A DNA stretch of 64,000 nt from Micromonospora sp. WMMD1155. GTDB lineage: Bacteria > Actinomycetota > Actinomycetes > Mycobacteriales > Micromonosporaceae. The notes under the pieces are model-generated. The model was not told the DNA's origin. It saw only the letters and a list, made by a program, of their open reading frames with translations, and made no database searches. A program made the position numbers and the translations under genes. Of the stretch, positions 7,811 to 17,300 are shown piece by piece (position 1 is the first letter of the stretch; every line of letters begins with the position of its first letter). The stretch lies in NCBI RefSeq assembly GCF_029581275.1, contig NZ_CP120742.1, positions 2,702,501 through 2,766,500 on the forward strand. Reading direction: 5' to 3'.

Positions 7811-8488
7811 TCAGCCGAGCAGTGGGAACCAGCCCGCCGACTCGCCCAACTCCAGCCGGTCCCGGTCGGTGAGCGGCACGCGTCCGGTGGCCTTCAGGAG
7901 GAAATCGTGGTCGGTCCAGGCGGTGGGGCGTACGGTGTCGTCGCTGAGCAGGCCGTCCATGGTGGTCACCGCGACGCGTGTCGCCAGAGGACCCGGGGGC
8001 GGCGCGCCGGGCAGGTCCACGATCAGGTCCAGGTGGTGGACGACAGCCTCGGTCGTCAGGGTGGCGAGGAAATCCGGTACGCGCAGCACGTGCCCTTGCG
8101 TGGTCACGTACCCCTCGGGGTCGGTCGACGCGGCGGCGCGGACCGCAGCCGGTGCGGTTTCTCGCCAGAGCCGGACGATTCCGGTCGGGCTGTCGAAGGC
8201 GCCGGCCGAGCGTCGGACCCACCAGGCGTGCCGGGTGGCTTCGTCGTCACCGCCGGGGAAGTCACGCCAGTAGCTCACGTCGTCGACGTCGGCGGGGCCC
8301 TCCGTGGGGCTGGCCAGTGCGACGAGCGCGCGTTGGGCGTCGCCGAGCACGTGTAGGAGCAGGTCCGCGACGAGCCAGCCGTGGCAGCGGGTGGATCGTT
8401 GCAGGCCGGCGTCGTCCAGGCCGTCGACCGCCGCGCTGATCCCGGTGTACGCCTGGGCCAGGGCCTCGTCGGCCCGGATCACGGTCAT
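7811..8488 (-). CDS. Maleylpyruvate isomerase (MDMPI)/DinB-fold, mycothiol-family protein
   Basis: 225 residues. The N-terminal half (ALAQAYTGISAAVDGLDDAG, then RCHGWLVADLLLHVLGDAQ) matches the MDMPI N-terminal four-helix DinB-like fold. Conserved histidines are visible in CHGW, LLHVLG and VVHHLDL, the last two being likely metal ligands. In actinobacteria this family includes mycothiol-dependent isomerases and detoxification enzymes. The particular substrate cannot be told. The ATG at 8488 (MTVIRADEALAQ) is preferred to an upstream extension that has no family similarity. The gene converges on the homing endonuclease gene. Confidence 0.8.
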   Translation of the reverse strand: MTVIRADEALAQAYTGISAAVDGLDDAGLQRSTRCHGWLVADLLLHVLGDAQRALVALASPTEGPADVDDVSYWRDFPGGDDEATRHAWWVRRSAGAFDSPTGIVRLWRETAPAAVRAAASTDPEGYVTTQGHVLRVPDFLATLTTEAVVHHLDLIVDLPGAPPPGPLATRVAVTTMDGLLSDDTVRPTAWTDHDFLLKATGRVPLTDRDRLELGESAGWFPLLG

Positions 8489-8576
8489 GCGAACCAGCCT
8501 GGCACGACGGATTCCGCCCACCGATCATCGACGGGGTGGCCGGGGACGCGGCGTGAGGAGCGCACCACGGCGTTGT

Positions 8577-8606
8577 GCCCGGGTCGACGCGTGGATCGAC
8601 CCGGGC
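8577..8606 (-). terminator. Hairpin downstream of the zinc-finger gene
   Basis: Perfect 11-base inverted repeat GCCCGGGTCGA (8577-8587) / TCGACCCGGGC (8596-8606) with an 8-base loop, placed 18 bases beyond the stop of the minus-strand gene at 8625. It has no T tract, so termination is inferred from position and stability. Confidence 0.6.
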
Positions 8607-8624
8607 GCGCTGTCGGCGGTGGGA

Positions 8625-8999
8625 TCAGCCGAACATCTCGTCGAGGAAGCCCTTGCGCTTCTTCTGCCGGTAGTGGCCGTGGTAGCCGTGGTGCTGCTGC
8701 TGGTGGCCGTACGCCGGCGCCGGCGGGTAGCCGTGTGCGGGCGGGGGCGGCGGCGGGACGGCACCGTAGCCAGGCTGGTGGGGGGCCGGGGGCGGCGGGG
8801 GCGGGTAGCCGGCCGGCTGCTGGGCGGGTGCGCCACCGCTCTGTTGGCGGCTCCAGTTGGCCTCCGCCTCGAAGAGCTTCTCCAGCTCGCCGCGGTCCAG
8901 GAAGATGCCTCGGCACTCCCCGCACTGGTCGATGACGACTCCGCTGCGCTCGTACTGGCGCATTTCTCCACGACACTTGGGACAGGTGAGACTACTCAT
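8625..8999 (-). CDS. TFIIB-type zinc-ribbon protein with Pro/Gly/His-rich tail
   Basis: 124 residues. Residues 1-45 form a zf-TFIIB zinc ribbon: CPKC and CGEC (TCPKCRGEM, DQCGECRGIFLDRGELEKL) supply four cysteines. The remainder is a low-complexity tail (Pro runs, then Tyr/Gly/His-rich, ending RQKKRKGFLDEMFG). Proteins of this size with this ribbon are widespread in actinobacteria and functionally uncharacterised; zinc binding is expected from the motif. ATG 8999 is the only sensible start. It lies 22 bases after the phosphoribosyltransferase gene and may be the last gene of a run that begins with the GGDEF-EAL gene at 13614. Confidence 0.85.
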   Translation of the reverse strand: MSSLTCPKCRGEMRQYERSGVVIDQCGECRGIFLDRGELEKLFEAEANWSRQQSGGAPAQQPAGYPPPPPPAPHQPGYGAVPPPPPPAHGYPPAPAYGHQQQHHGYHGHYRQKKRKGFLDEMFG

Positions 9000-9021
9000 C
9001 GCCCGACGGTACCTGCTGGAC

Positions 9022-9654
9022 CTATGCAGTTGCTGTGAGCGCCTCGGTGACTTCTTCGTCGGACACTTCGTGGAAGTCGTCGTAGTAGACGCTCACCGCG
9101 CCGAAGTCCGGTGGGCGTTGGGCGCAGATGACCTGGTCCGCCTCGGCGGCGAGGAGTTCGTAGGCCTCCTGTGCGCCGACCGGGACCGCGACCACGACCC
9201 GGTTCGCCCCGAGTTGACGGGCGACCTCCACGGCGGCGCGGGCGGTCGCACCGGTGGCGAGACCGTCGTCGACGATCACCGCGGTCCGTCGGGTGAGGTC
9301 CAGTGGTGCGCGACCGCCCCGGTAGAGCCGTTCGCGGCGCTCCAGCTCAGCCTGCTCCCGTTGGCTGACCTCGGCGATGTCGTCGCTGCTGAGGCGGCTG
9401 GCCACCGCGTCGTTGAGCACCTGGACACCGCCCGGACCGAGCGCGCCGAAGGCGACCTCCCGGGCCCACGGCATGCCGAGTTTGCGGACGACCAGCACGT
9501 CCAGTGGTGCGCCGAGCCGTTCGGCGACGACCTGGGCGACCGGTACGCCGCCGCGCACGAGGCCGAGGACGACGACGTCGGGTTCGCCGACGAGTGCGGT
9601 GAGCCGGTCGGAGAGCACCCGGCCGGCGTCGGCCCGGTCGCGGTAGGTGGTCAT
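9022..9654 (-). CDS. Phosphoribosyltransferase family protein
   Basis: 210 residues with the type I phosphoribosyltransferase fold. The PRPP-binding signature AVIVDDGLATGATARAA is at about residues 120-136, and the N-terminal VVVLGLVRGGVPVAQVVAERL is typical of the stand-alone ComF/PRT-like proteins of actinobacteria. The reaction would transfer a ribose 5-phosphate group from PRPP, but the acceptor is unknown. The start is ATG 9654, preceded by GAAGG; the longer open frame upstream is read-through over the next gene. It lies 41 bases downstream of the GT87 gene. Confidence 0.85.
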   Translation of the reverse strand: MTTYRDRADAGRVLSDRLTALVGEPDVVVLGLVRGGVPVAQVVAERLGAPLDVLVVRKLGMPWAREVAFGALGPGGVQVLNDAVASRLSSDDIAEVSQREQAELERRERLYRGGRAPLDLTRRTAVIVDDGLATGATARAAVEVARQLGANRVVVAVPVGAQEAYELLAAEADQVICAQRPPDFGAVSVYYDDFHEVSDEEVTEALTATA

Positions 9655-9695
9655 GCCTTCAGGTGTACGCCCTGAGGCGGTCCTGCGTGCGGCAG

Positions 9696-11039
9696 TTACG
9701 CGGAAGAAGCCCGACCGGACACGTGGCCGGGAACCGTGGTCGGCGCCGTGTCGGCGGTGCGGTGCAGGGCAGGTGCCCAGGTGAGCAGGGCGAGCGGGTA
9801 CAGCAGGTAGCCGAAGCGGGTCGAGGGCATCAGTGCGATGGCGGCGAGTAGTCCGTATCCGCAGATGGCGGCGGTGGCGACTGCCGTGCGGGGCGGGCGG
9901 CGGGCGAGTCGGACGGCGATGGCGATGCCCGCTGCGACCAGCAGGGCGGCGGCGATCAGCCGACCGGCGGGCAGCCCGGTGGCGATCAGGTAGCCGGGGA
10001 ACGGGGATTGTGCGGGGCTGGTGACCAGGCCGTGGCCGAGGGGGAAGCGCAGCACGTTCTCGGTCAGCGCGTCGCGGTCGACGAGCATCGCGGGCAGGAG
10101 GGCGGCGACCGGCAGGCCGATCGCACCGGCGGCGACCCGCGCGCCGGCGCGTCGGGTCAGACCCCAGACGATCAGGACCAGGGCGACCGGCCAGGCGAAC
10201 AGTTTCAGCGCGCCGGCCAGCCCGACCGCGAGGCCGGCCCGGCCGGGTCGGTCGGCGGCGGCGAGCGCGAGGGCCAGCAGGCAGAGCGCGAGTACGGGCA
10301 GGTCGTCGCCGCCGGTGGCGAGGGTGAGGGCACAGATCGGCAGGACGGTGGCGGCCTGGACGCCGCGCAGCAGTGCGGCGTTCCGGCGGTGAGCGGTGTC
10401 GGCCTGGTCGGTGTCGGTGGTCGTTCGGCGCAGGGCGGTCACGGCGAGGGCGAGGGCCAGTGCGGTGCCCACCGCGAACCAGACCCGGGAGTCGGTCCAC
10501 CAGGTGTCGGCGAGTGCTCTGGGTAGGCCGAACATCGCCATGCCGGGCTGGTACGGGGTGTAGCCCATCAGTTGCTCGCCGGGTGGCAGGGCGGCGATCG
10601 CGTCCGGCCCGAGGTACGGGGTGCCGTGTTCCAGGAGTCGGGTGCCGGCGTGTTCCACGACCAGCACCTCCTCCTGGGCGCGGTCGGTGCGCCCGCCGGC
10701 CCGCTCGACGCTCTGCCAGAGCAGGGGCAGTAGTGCGGTGCCCGCCCAGGCGAGGGCGGTTATCGCCCAGCGGGCCGGCAGCCCGACCAGCGGCGATGTC
10801 GGTGAGCGTCGGCGTAGCAGCAGTTGGGCGGTCACCACGAGCGTCGCGACCAGGTAGCCGACGGCGGCGACAGCGCCCCAGGCCCGGTGCGGCAGCAGGG
10901 TCGACGTGACCGCGGTGATCGCGGCGAAGATCGTCGAGGCGGCGTAGAGGCCGAGGTCGAGGGCGAGCCCGCCGGCGGCGGTGTCGACCGTCCGCCAGTG
11001 TCGGCGACGGCGGCGGGTGGTCGGGGCGTCGGCGATCAC
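9696..11039 (-). CDS. Polytopic membrane glycosyltransferase, GT87/DUF2029 type
   Basis: 447 residues with about ten hydrophobic segments spread along its length. Members of this GT-C superfamily use polyprenyl-phosphate sugars to mannosylate or arabinosylate envelope lipids and glycans outside the membrane. A GTPYLGPDAIAALPPGEQLMG loop after the third or fourth segment corresponds to the variable extracytoplasmic region. GLAVGLAGALKLFAWPVALVL is typical of the GT87 core (a conserved Lys before the helix). GTG 11039 is used. The gene sits 49 bases after the GGDEF-EAL gene on the same strand. A distant paralogue is at 20400-21845. The acceptor is unknown. Confidence 0.75.
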   Translation of the reverse strand: MIADAPTTRRRRRHWRTVDTAAGGLALDLGLYAASTIFAAITAVTSTLLPHRAWGAVAAVGYLVATLVVTAQLLLRRRSPTSPLVGLPARWAITALAWAGTALLPLLWQSVERAGGRTDRAQEEVLVVEHAGTRLLEHGTPYLGPDAIAALPPGEQLMGYTPYQPGMAMFGLPRALADTWWTDSRVWFAVGTALALALAVTALRRTTTDTDQADTAHRRNAALLRGVQAATVLPICALTLATGGDDLPVLALCLLALALAAADRPGRAGLAVGLAGALKLFAWPVALVLIVWGLTRRAGARVAAGAIGLPVAALLPAMLVDRDALTENVLRFPLGHGLVTSPAQSPFPGYLIATGLPAGRLIAAALLVAAGIAIAVRLARRPPRTAVATAAICGYGLLAAIALMPSTRFGYLLYPLALLTWAPALHRTADTAPTTVPGHVSGRASSA

Positions 11040-11088
11040 GGCGCAAGTCTGGCAGACCGGCTCGCTTCGGCAGCGGGCCGATGCCTGG

Positions 11089-13614
11089 TCAGGCGGGCAG
11101 GTGCGGGAGGCGGTCGGTGCGCGACCGGCCGGTCTGGCGGCGGTTCTGGCTCAACCTGATCACCGCGCCGGCGTCGTGCAGAGGTGCGGCCAGGGTGCCG
11201 GGTCGGCCGCCCGAGCCGCGTTGCATCGCCGCGAGCAGGGTGCCGGCCGGCATCGGCCGGGCGAAGAGGTGCCCCTGACCGGCGACGCAGCCCAACTCCC
11301 AGAGCGCCCGCCGTTGCGGCTCGCTCTCCACCCCCTCGGCCACCACGTCGAGGTCGAGGCTGCGGCCCAGGTCGAGGGTGGAGCGGATGACGGCGGCGGC
11401 CTCCGCGGAGCTGTCCATCGTCGTCACGAAGCTGCGGTCGATCTTCAGCTCGTGGACCGGGATTCGGGAGAGCAGGGAGAGCGACGAGTAGCCGGTGCCG
11501 AAGTCGTCGAGCGCCAGCCGGACTCCCTCGTCGCGGAGCCGGCTGAGCACCCGGTCGACCACGTCGAGTTGGCTGAGCGTCAGCGTCTCGGTCAGCTCCA
11601 GCACCAGTCGGTCCGGTGGTAGGTCGTGGGCGCGCAGACGGGCCAGCACCGAGCCCGGGAACCGCGCGTCGAGCAGGCTGCGTGGGGACACGTTGACCGC
11701 GACCGGCACGTCGAAGCCGGCGTCCCGCCAGCTGGCCGCGGCGATCAATGCCTGGTCGAGGATCGCCTCGGCGAAGGCCGGCAGCAGGCCGGAACGTTCG
11801 ACGGCCTCCAGGAAGCGCAGCGGGTCGATCATGCCGTGGGTGGGGTGGTGCCAGCGGGCCAGCGCCTCGGCGCTGGTCACCTCGCCGGTGCCCAGGTCGA
11901 CGATCGGTTGGAAGTTGACGACGAACTCGTGGTCGGCCACCGCACGTGGCAGGTCGCCGCCGAGGGTGAGGCGGCCCAGGTCGGCGGTGTCCCGCGTCGG
12001 GGCGTACGTGGCGATTCTCTGCCCGGCCCGCTTGGCCTGGTACATGGCGACGTCGGCGCGGCGCAGCAGCTCGGCCATGCCACCACTGGACGGGGCGACC
12101 GAGATCCCGCCGCTGGCCTCCACGCTGATCCGCATGCCGTCCAACTCGAAGGGCTCGTGCAGGGCGGCGAGCAGCGTCTCGGCGCGGTGCGCGGCCACCG
12201 CCGGGGCCGGTAGACCACGCAGGAGTACGGCGAACTCGTCGCCGCCGAGGCGGGCCACCAGGTCACTCGACTGGGCCGCGCCCCGCAACCGGTCGGCTAC
12301 CTGCACCAGCACCTGATCACCGGCGGCGTGCCCGAGTGTGTCGTTGACCTCCTTGAAGTGGTTGAGGTCGATCAGCACCAGGGCGGTCACGCCGTCGGCG
12401 TGGCGGCAGCTCAACTGCTCGGTGCCCTCGTCGAGGAGTTGGCGGCGGTTGGCCAGGTCGGTCAGCGCGTCGTGGGCGGCGGCGTAGGCGTGTTCGTCCG
12501 CCACCCGGGCGAGTTCGGCGTACGCCAGGGCGTTGCGCACGGCGGTGCAGAGGGCGGAGGCGAAGGTGCGCAGGGTGTACTGCTCGCGCTCGGAGAGCTG
12601 CACCGGGCCGCGGAAGCGCAGCCGAAGGACGCCGACGTCGACGGTCCGGTCGTGGCCTTCCAGCGGCGTGGGCACGACTGTGCCGTCCACGTTGGTGGGG
12701 GTGCCGGTCGGGCCGTCGAAGGTGATGCCGCCGGTGCCGCCGCGTACGGTGCGACCGCCGTCCCGCAGCTCGATCTCGACTTCGTCGGCGGAGAACAACT
12801 CGGCGGCCTGGGTGACGGCGGTGGTGAGGACGGCGTCGAGGTCGACCACGTTGAGCGCGTCGGTGGTGCGGGCGAGCCGCTGCCACGCCTGCTGTTCGGT
12901 CCTGGAGCGGATTCTCGTGGAGTAGGCCAGGTGCAGGCTGAGTACGAGTGGTGGGACAGCCAGCAGGAGCTTGAAGTTCGCGTCGAGGATCAGCAGCGTG
13001 CAGACCGCTACGACGAACCGTACGGCGAAGCCGGCGAGTCGAAGGTCGAGGTTGGTCCGGAACTGCTTCGAGATCCTGGTGTTGGAGGCCAGTGCGATGA
13101 CCGGGATCGCCAGTAGGTCGTCCAGCAGGGCAGCGACCAGGTACGAGGCGGCCACCGGCACGACGAGAGCGGCGGTGTTCTCCGGCGGCCAGGTCCAGGC
13201 CGTCATCGCCAGCGTGATGCCGGCACCCCAGGCCACGATGACGTTCTTACCGACGCTGAAGGCCATCTTGATCGGCGGTAGGCGGAGCGAGGCGAACATG
13301 ATGCCCACGGCGGTGCAGAGCACCACCGACTGGGCGGGGGCGAGGGCGAGGCCGATGATGATCGCAGCCTCGGTCCAGCTGATCGAGTGGGTGGTGGATC
13401 GGATCCGCACCCTCGCTTTGACCAGGGTTCCCAGGGCGATGGCGATGGTGAGGGCGACGAGGATCGCGGCATCGTTCGGGGTGGCGGACATCGCCGAGCG
13501 CGCTGCGACCGGTAGCGAGGTTGCCGTGATGACGGTCGCCACAACGACGACGAGACCGACGAGCAGCCGTAGCCGCCGATCGGTCTCAATCTCTCGTCGC
13601 TGAGGAAGGGTCAT
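11089..13614 (-). CDS. Membrane-bound GGDEF-EAL protein (cyclic di-GMP turnover)
   Basis: 841 residues. The N-terminal ~240 residues form about eight membrane helices (MASE-like sensor), followed by a GAF-like region (about 250-380). The GGDEF domain has an intact RLGGDEF signature near residue 455, so diguanylate cyclase activity is possible. The EAL domain has intact EALARW near residue 583 plus DDFGTGYSSLSLLSRIP and LKIDRSFV, so phosphodiesterase activity is possible too. Both catalytic sites look complete, as in the bifunctional regulators that control actinomycete development. The start is ATG 13614. It heads a likely operon with the GT87, phosphoribosyltransferase and zinc-ribbon genes. 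Confidence 0.92.
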   Translation of the reverse strand: MTLPQRREIETDRRLRLLVGLVVVVATVITATSLPVAARSAMSATPNDAAILVALTIAIALGTLVKARVRIRSTTHSISWTEAAIIIGLALAPAQSVVLCTAVGIMFASLRLPPIKMAFSVGKNVIVAWGAGITLAMTAWTWPPENTAALVVPVAASYLVAALLDDLLAIPVIALASNTRISKQFRTNLDLRLAGFAVRFVVAVCTLLILDANFKLLLAVPPLVLSLHLAYSTRIRSRTEQQAWQRLARTTDALNVVDLDAVLTTAVTQAAELFSADEVEIELRDGGRTVRGGTGGITFDGPTGTPTNVDGTVVPTPLEGHDRTVDVGVLRLRFRGPVQLSEREQYTLRTFASALCTAVRNALAYAELARVADEHAYAAAHDALTDLANRRQLLDEGTEQLSCRHADGVTALVLIDLNHFKEVNDTLGHAAGDQVLVQVADRLRGAAQSSDLVARLGGDEFAVLLRGLPAPAVAAHRAETLLAALHEPFELDGMRISVEASGGISVAPSSGGMAELLRRADVAMYQAKRAGQRIATYAPTRDTADLGRLTLGGDLPRAVADHEFVVNFQPIVDLGTGEVTSAEALARWHHPTHGMIDPLRFLEAVERSGLLPAFAEAILDQALIAAASWRDAGFDVPVAVNVSPRSLLDARFPGSVLARLRAHDLPPDRLVLELTETLTLSQLDVVDRVLSRLRDEGVRLALDDFGTGYSSLSLLSRIPVHELKIDRSFVTTMDSSAEAAAVIRSTLDLGRSLDLDVVAEGVESEPQRRALWELGCVAGQGHLFARPMPAGTLLAAMQRGSGGRPGTLAAPLHDAGAVIRLSQNRRQTGRSRTDRLPHLPA

Positions 13615-14320
13615 GCAACTCCCGAAGCCTGCCTCTGCCGTGCTCGTAGCCTACCGTCCGGGGCCTGTGCTCGTCCCCGGTCGAGGGGTCAGTTCCACTC
13701 GCTGCCGCGCATCGCGATGCCCCTCTCTGTGCTGTGTCTATTCGGGACCTACCCCAAAGGGGAGGTCTTCCTCCGAAAGGCAGCTTAAGAGAAGGATCGA
13801 CAGCTTAGAAGAAATAAATGTCGGTATGCGCAACATTAGCCAAGATGGAGTATTTTTGTGACGTTCTGTCCATCGTTGCTGAACGGAGTGCGGTCGGACT
13901 CGCCTCTTCTGGATTCGTTGGACACCTCGCGACTGCAGACGGTATCGGGCGAGATTATGGTCCCGTTATTCGCTGAGTCTGACTCCTCCCGGTAGTCACC
14001 TCATCCGGAGTTTGGCCAAGGCGCAAGGGCGGCACGGGCAGAGTTGGCGCTCCCCGAGTGTCTGGGCGGGCCGGGGAAAGGTGTGAGCCTTCGACTGGAT
14101 CGGGCGGACGGTAGGTGGAATTTGCATCTCGGCCGGCGGCGATGCAACTTGCCGCCGGCAGGGTGCGGCTGCGGATAGGCATTCGAACGAAGCTCCTCAC
14201 CGTAATCTCGGGATCACCGGCGGCCACCCGCTCCACCCCGTGAGCGACAAGTCACCGGAGCCGGGCCGTAGACTTCGTTGCGTGATCGACTGAATACCTC
14301 GTGGCTGAACAAGGGGTCCG
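13615..14320. other. 706-base intergenic region between divergent GGDEF-EAL and SARP genes
   Basis: I see no convincing gene here. Short open frames on both strands lack ribosome-binding sites and similarity. The stretch 13780-13860 is markedly A/T-richer than its surroundings and probably holds promoters. A pair of overlapping inverted repeats lies at 14122-14159 (separate entry). The region presumably carries control sequences for both flanking regulators. Confidence 0.6.
14122..14159 (+). promoter_or_regulatory. Overlapping, mutually exclusive hairpins upstream of the SARP gene
   Basis: TTGCATC (14122-14128) can pair with GATGCAA (14141-14147). The overlapping GCCGGCGGC (14132-14140) can pair perfectly with GCCGCCGGC (14151-14159). 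Both stems cannot form together, because each uses the loop of the other. They lie about 160 bases before the GTG of the regulator. Whether this stretch is transcribed is not known; it could be a leader switch or paired protein sites. Confidence 0.35.
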
Positions 14321-17300
14321 GTGGAGATTCGGGTTCTGGGCGGTCTTTCGGTGCAACTGTCTACCCGCATGCTGCGCCTCGGTACGCCCAAACAGCAGGC
14401 CATCTTCGCGATGCTCGCCTTGCAGCCCGGCCGACTGGTGCCAATGGACGACCTCGTCGACGAGTTATGGGTTGATAGCCCACCGCGATCAGCCGTAGCT
14501 AATGTGCGGACCTATGCGGCCAATCTGCGCCGGACTTTCGAGGCTTTCCCGGGCGGTCAGGTGGTCGTCGCACGCCAGCGCAACGGCTATCGACTCGATG
14601 CGCGTCCGGAACTGATTGACATCTTCTGCTTCGAGTTCGAGCGGTGCGCGGGTAGGGAAGCGCTGGCGGCGGGTCACCTGGATCGTGCCAGGGACCTGCT
14701 GAGCCGGGCCCTGGCGCACTGGCAGGGTCCGATGCTCGCCGGTATCCCCCTCGGACCCGTCCTCACCGCCCGAACCGTGGCCGCCGAAGAGGAGCGGCTG
14801 TCGGCCATGGAGCTCCTGGCCGACGTCCAATTGCGATCAGGCCGGGACGACCTGGCGATTCCGCTGCTACGTGACGTGGTGGCTCGCCACCCTCTCCGTG
14901 AGCCGGCCTACCTCCTTCTCGTGCGTGCGCTGTTCGAGCGGGGATCCACCGCGGAGGCGCTGGCCGCGTACGACGAGATCCGGACAAGGCTCCGCACGGA
15001 GTTGGGGGTCGGTCCGGGAAGCAACCTCCACGATTTGCGCCGCTCCATCGTCGCGGCGGCGTCGCGCCCGAGCCCCGCCTCAAGGGGCGGCGGGATCGGC
15101 CCGGGGCGGTCGGGCGCTGCTGATGCCGATCCGAAAGATCACCTGCCTCGGGCGGTCACCGACTTCGTCGGTCGCGAGGACGTGGTGTCCCGACTGCTGG
15201 CGGAGACCCGGAGAGTCGAGAAGCGGGTGCCCGCCGTGCACATCATCGACGGGATGGCGGGCAGCGGTAAGACCACCCTCGCCGTGCACCTGGCTCGTCG
15301 GCTGTCCGATCGATACCCGGACGCCGCGCTGTTCATCGACCTCAGCGGGCACGGCGAGAAGCGCCAGGTGGAGCCTGGGAGCGCCCTCGTCGTTCTGCTT
15401 CGACAGCTCGGTGTTCCGGCCGAGCGTGTCCCGGTCGAGCTGGACGCGCGAGTGGAGTTGTGGCGGCAGGAACTGGCTCGCCGAAGGTCGGTGGTCGTGC
15501 TCGACAACGCCGCGAGTAGCGAGCAGGTGATGCCCCTGCTGCCGGCCGAGTCGAGCACCGTCGTGTTGGTGACCTCGCGACGACGTCTGTACCACCCGGA
15601 GGTCGGACCGTCGCGGACGCTGCCGCTCCTGAGCCCGCAGGAGAGTGTGGAGCTGCTGAGCCTCAGCATCGGCCGGGACCGGGTCGAAGCAGAGCTGGCG
15701 GCCGCCGCTGAGGTGGTTCGACGGTGCGGACACCTGCCCTTGGCGATTCGGCTGGCCGGTGCCAGGCTGGCACATCGGCGCGGCTGGCGGTTGGCGGATT
15801 TCGTCGAACAGATGGCCGGCGACCCGCTGGTGCTACACCATCTGGCGCAGGAGGAGAGCACCGTCACCGGCGCCTTCGCCGCTTCCTACGAGCCCCTCCC
15901 GGACTCGACCAAACGCGTCTTCCGGTTCCTGGGTCTGTATCCCGGTAACCGTTTCGGGCCGCCCGCAGTCGCCGCACTGACCGGACTGACCTTGGCGCAG
16001 GCCCGCGCGGCGCTGGACGACCTCGTCGACCGGAACCTGGTGGAGGACCTGGAAACCGACCGGTATCGGCTGCATGACCTCATGCGCCAGTACTCCATCG
16101 AACTCTGCTCCCACGACGACTCCCTGGACGACCGTCGACTCGGGCTGGCTCGCCTGTTCGACTTCATGCTGGGGGCGGCGCTGAGGGTCGCCGATCTGCT
16201 GGAGCCCGGCGTCATCAGAACCCAGGTCAGGCACGACCCACCCGGACGGCTCGAACTCGTCGAGGCCCTCGGGGAGCCGACGGTCGACTGGATGGAGGCC
16301 GAACGTACGGACCTGGTGACGATTGTCGTCTCGGCGTTCGAAGCGGGGTTCTACCAGCATGCGTGGCAGTCGGCCCGCGCCCTCTGGCGGTTCTGCTACA
16401 TCCGCGGATATTTCGAGGACATCATCCTGACCCACCGCGCCGGGGTGAAGGCGGCGGAGGCGACCGGGGACGCCGACGCACTGGCGTTGATGAACAACTA
16501 CCTGGCGTCCGCGTACGTCCGCACCGGCAACAAGCGGGGCGCGATCGACCACCTGACACGTTCGGTCGACCTGTCGCGCAACTCGCGGGACGTGTTGAAC
16601 GCCGCCCGATACCGGGCGAACCTTGCCGCCGTCTACTGGTGGAGCGGTCACCTTTCCGAGTCGGTGCGACTCGGCGTCGAGTGTCTGCGTGATTACAAGA
16701 CATACGGGGAGATCGGCGGATCCATCCTGTTGCCGAATCTCGGCTTGGCGCTCACGGCTCTCGGTCGCTACGAGGAGGCGTTGCGGATACATCGCCTGCA
16801 CCTGTGGTGGGCCGGGACGAATTCCGACGAGTTCCACACGCTCAACGCGCTCAGCCACATCGGCGGGGTGCGGGTTCGGATGGGCGACCTCCCCCAGGCG
16901 GTCCGGATTCTGCTGGCCTCGTTGGCTCTGCGGGAGCGCACCGGTCACCGGTACGCGGAGGCCGAGGTACGCAACGACCTCGGGATCGCCTACCGAGGTC
17001 TGGGACGTCTGGCGGAGGCGCAGCAGGAACACGAGATGGCCCGGAAGCTGGCGACCGGCTCCGGCGAGCGGCACGTCGAGGCGGCCGCGTTGAACGAACT
17101 GGGACGCACCCTGCTGGCGCAGGAACGGGGAGGCGAGGCAGCCGAACTCTACGAGGAGGCGCTGCGGCTGGCGACCAGGATCGAGCACCCGTACGAGCAG
17201 GGGCGCGCCCTGGCCGGCCTCGCCGAGCACTTCGCCGGCGTGGACCCGGCGGAGGCCCGGAGGCACTGGGAACGGGCCCTGGCGATCTTTCGACGGATGG

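Noticed and set aside
9655..11046. N-terminal extension of the phosphoribosyltransferase to 674 residues
   Set aside because: The extension is an Arg/Pro-rich shadow of the GT87 gene; the family starts at ATG 9654.
13613..13861. 82-codon open frame in the 706-base intergenic region
   Set aside because: No ribosome-binding site, no similarity; it starts on the start codon of the opposite gene.
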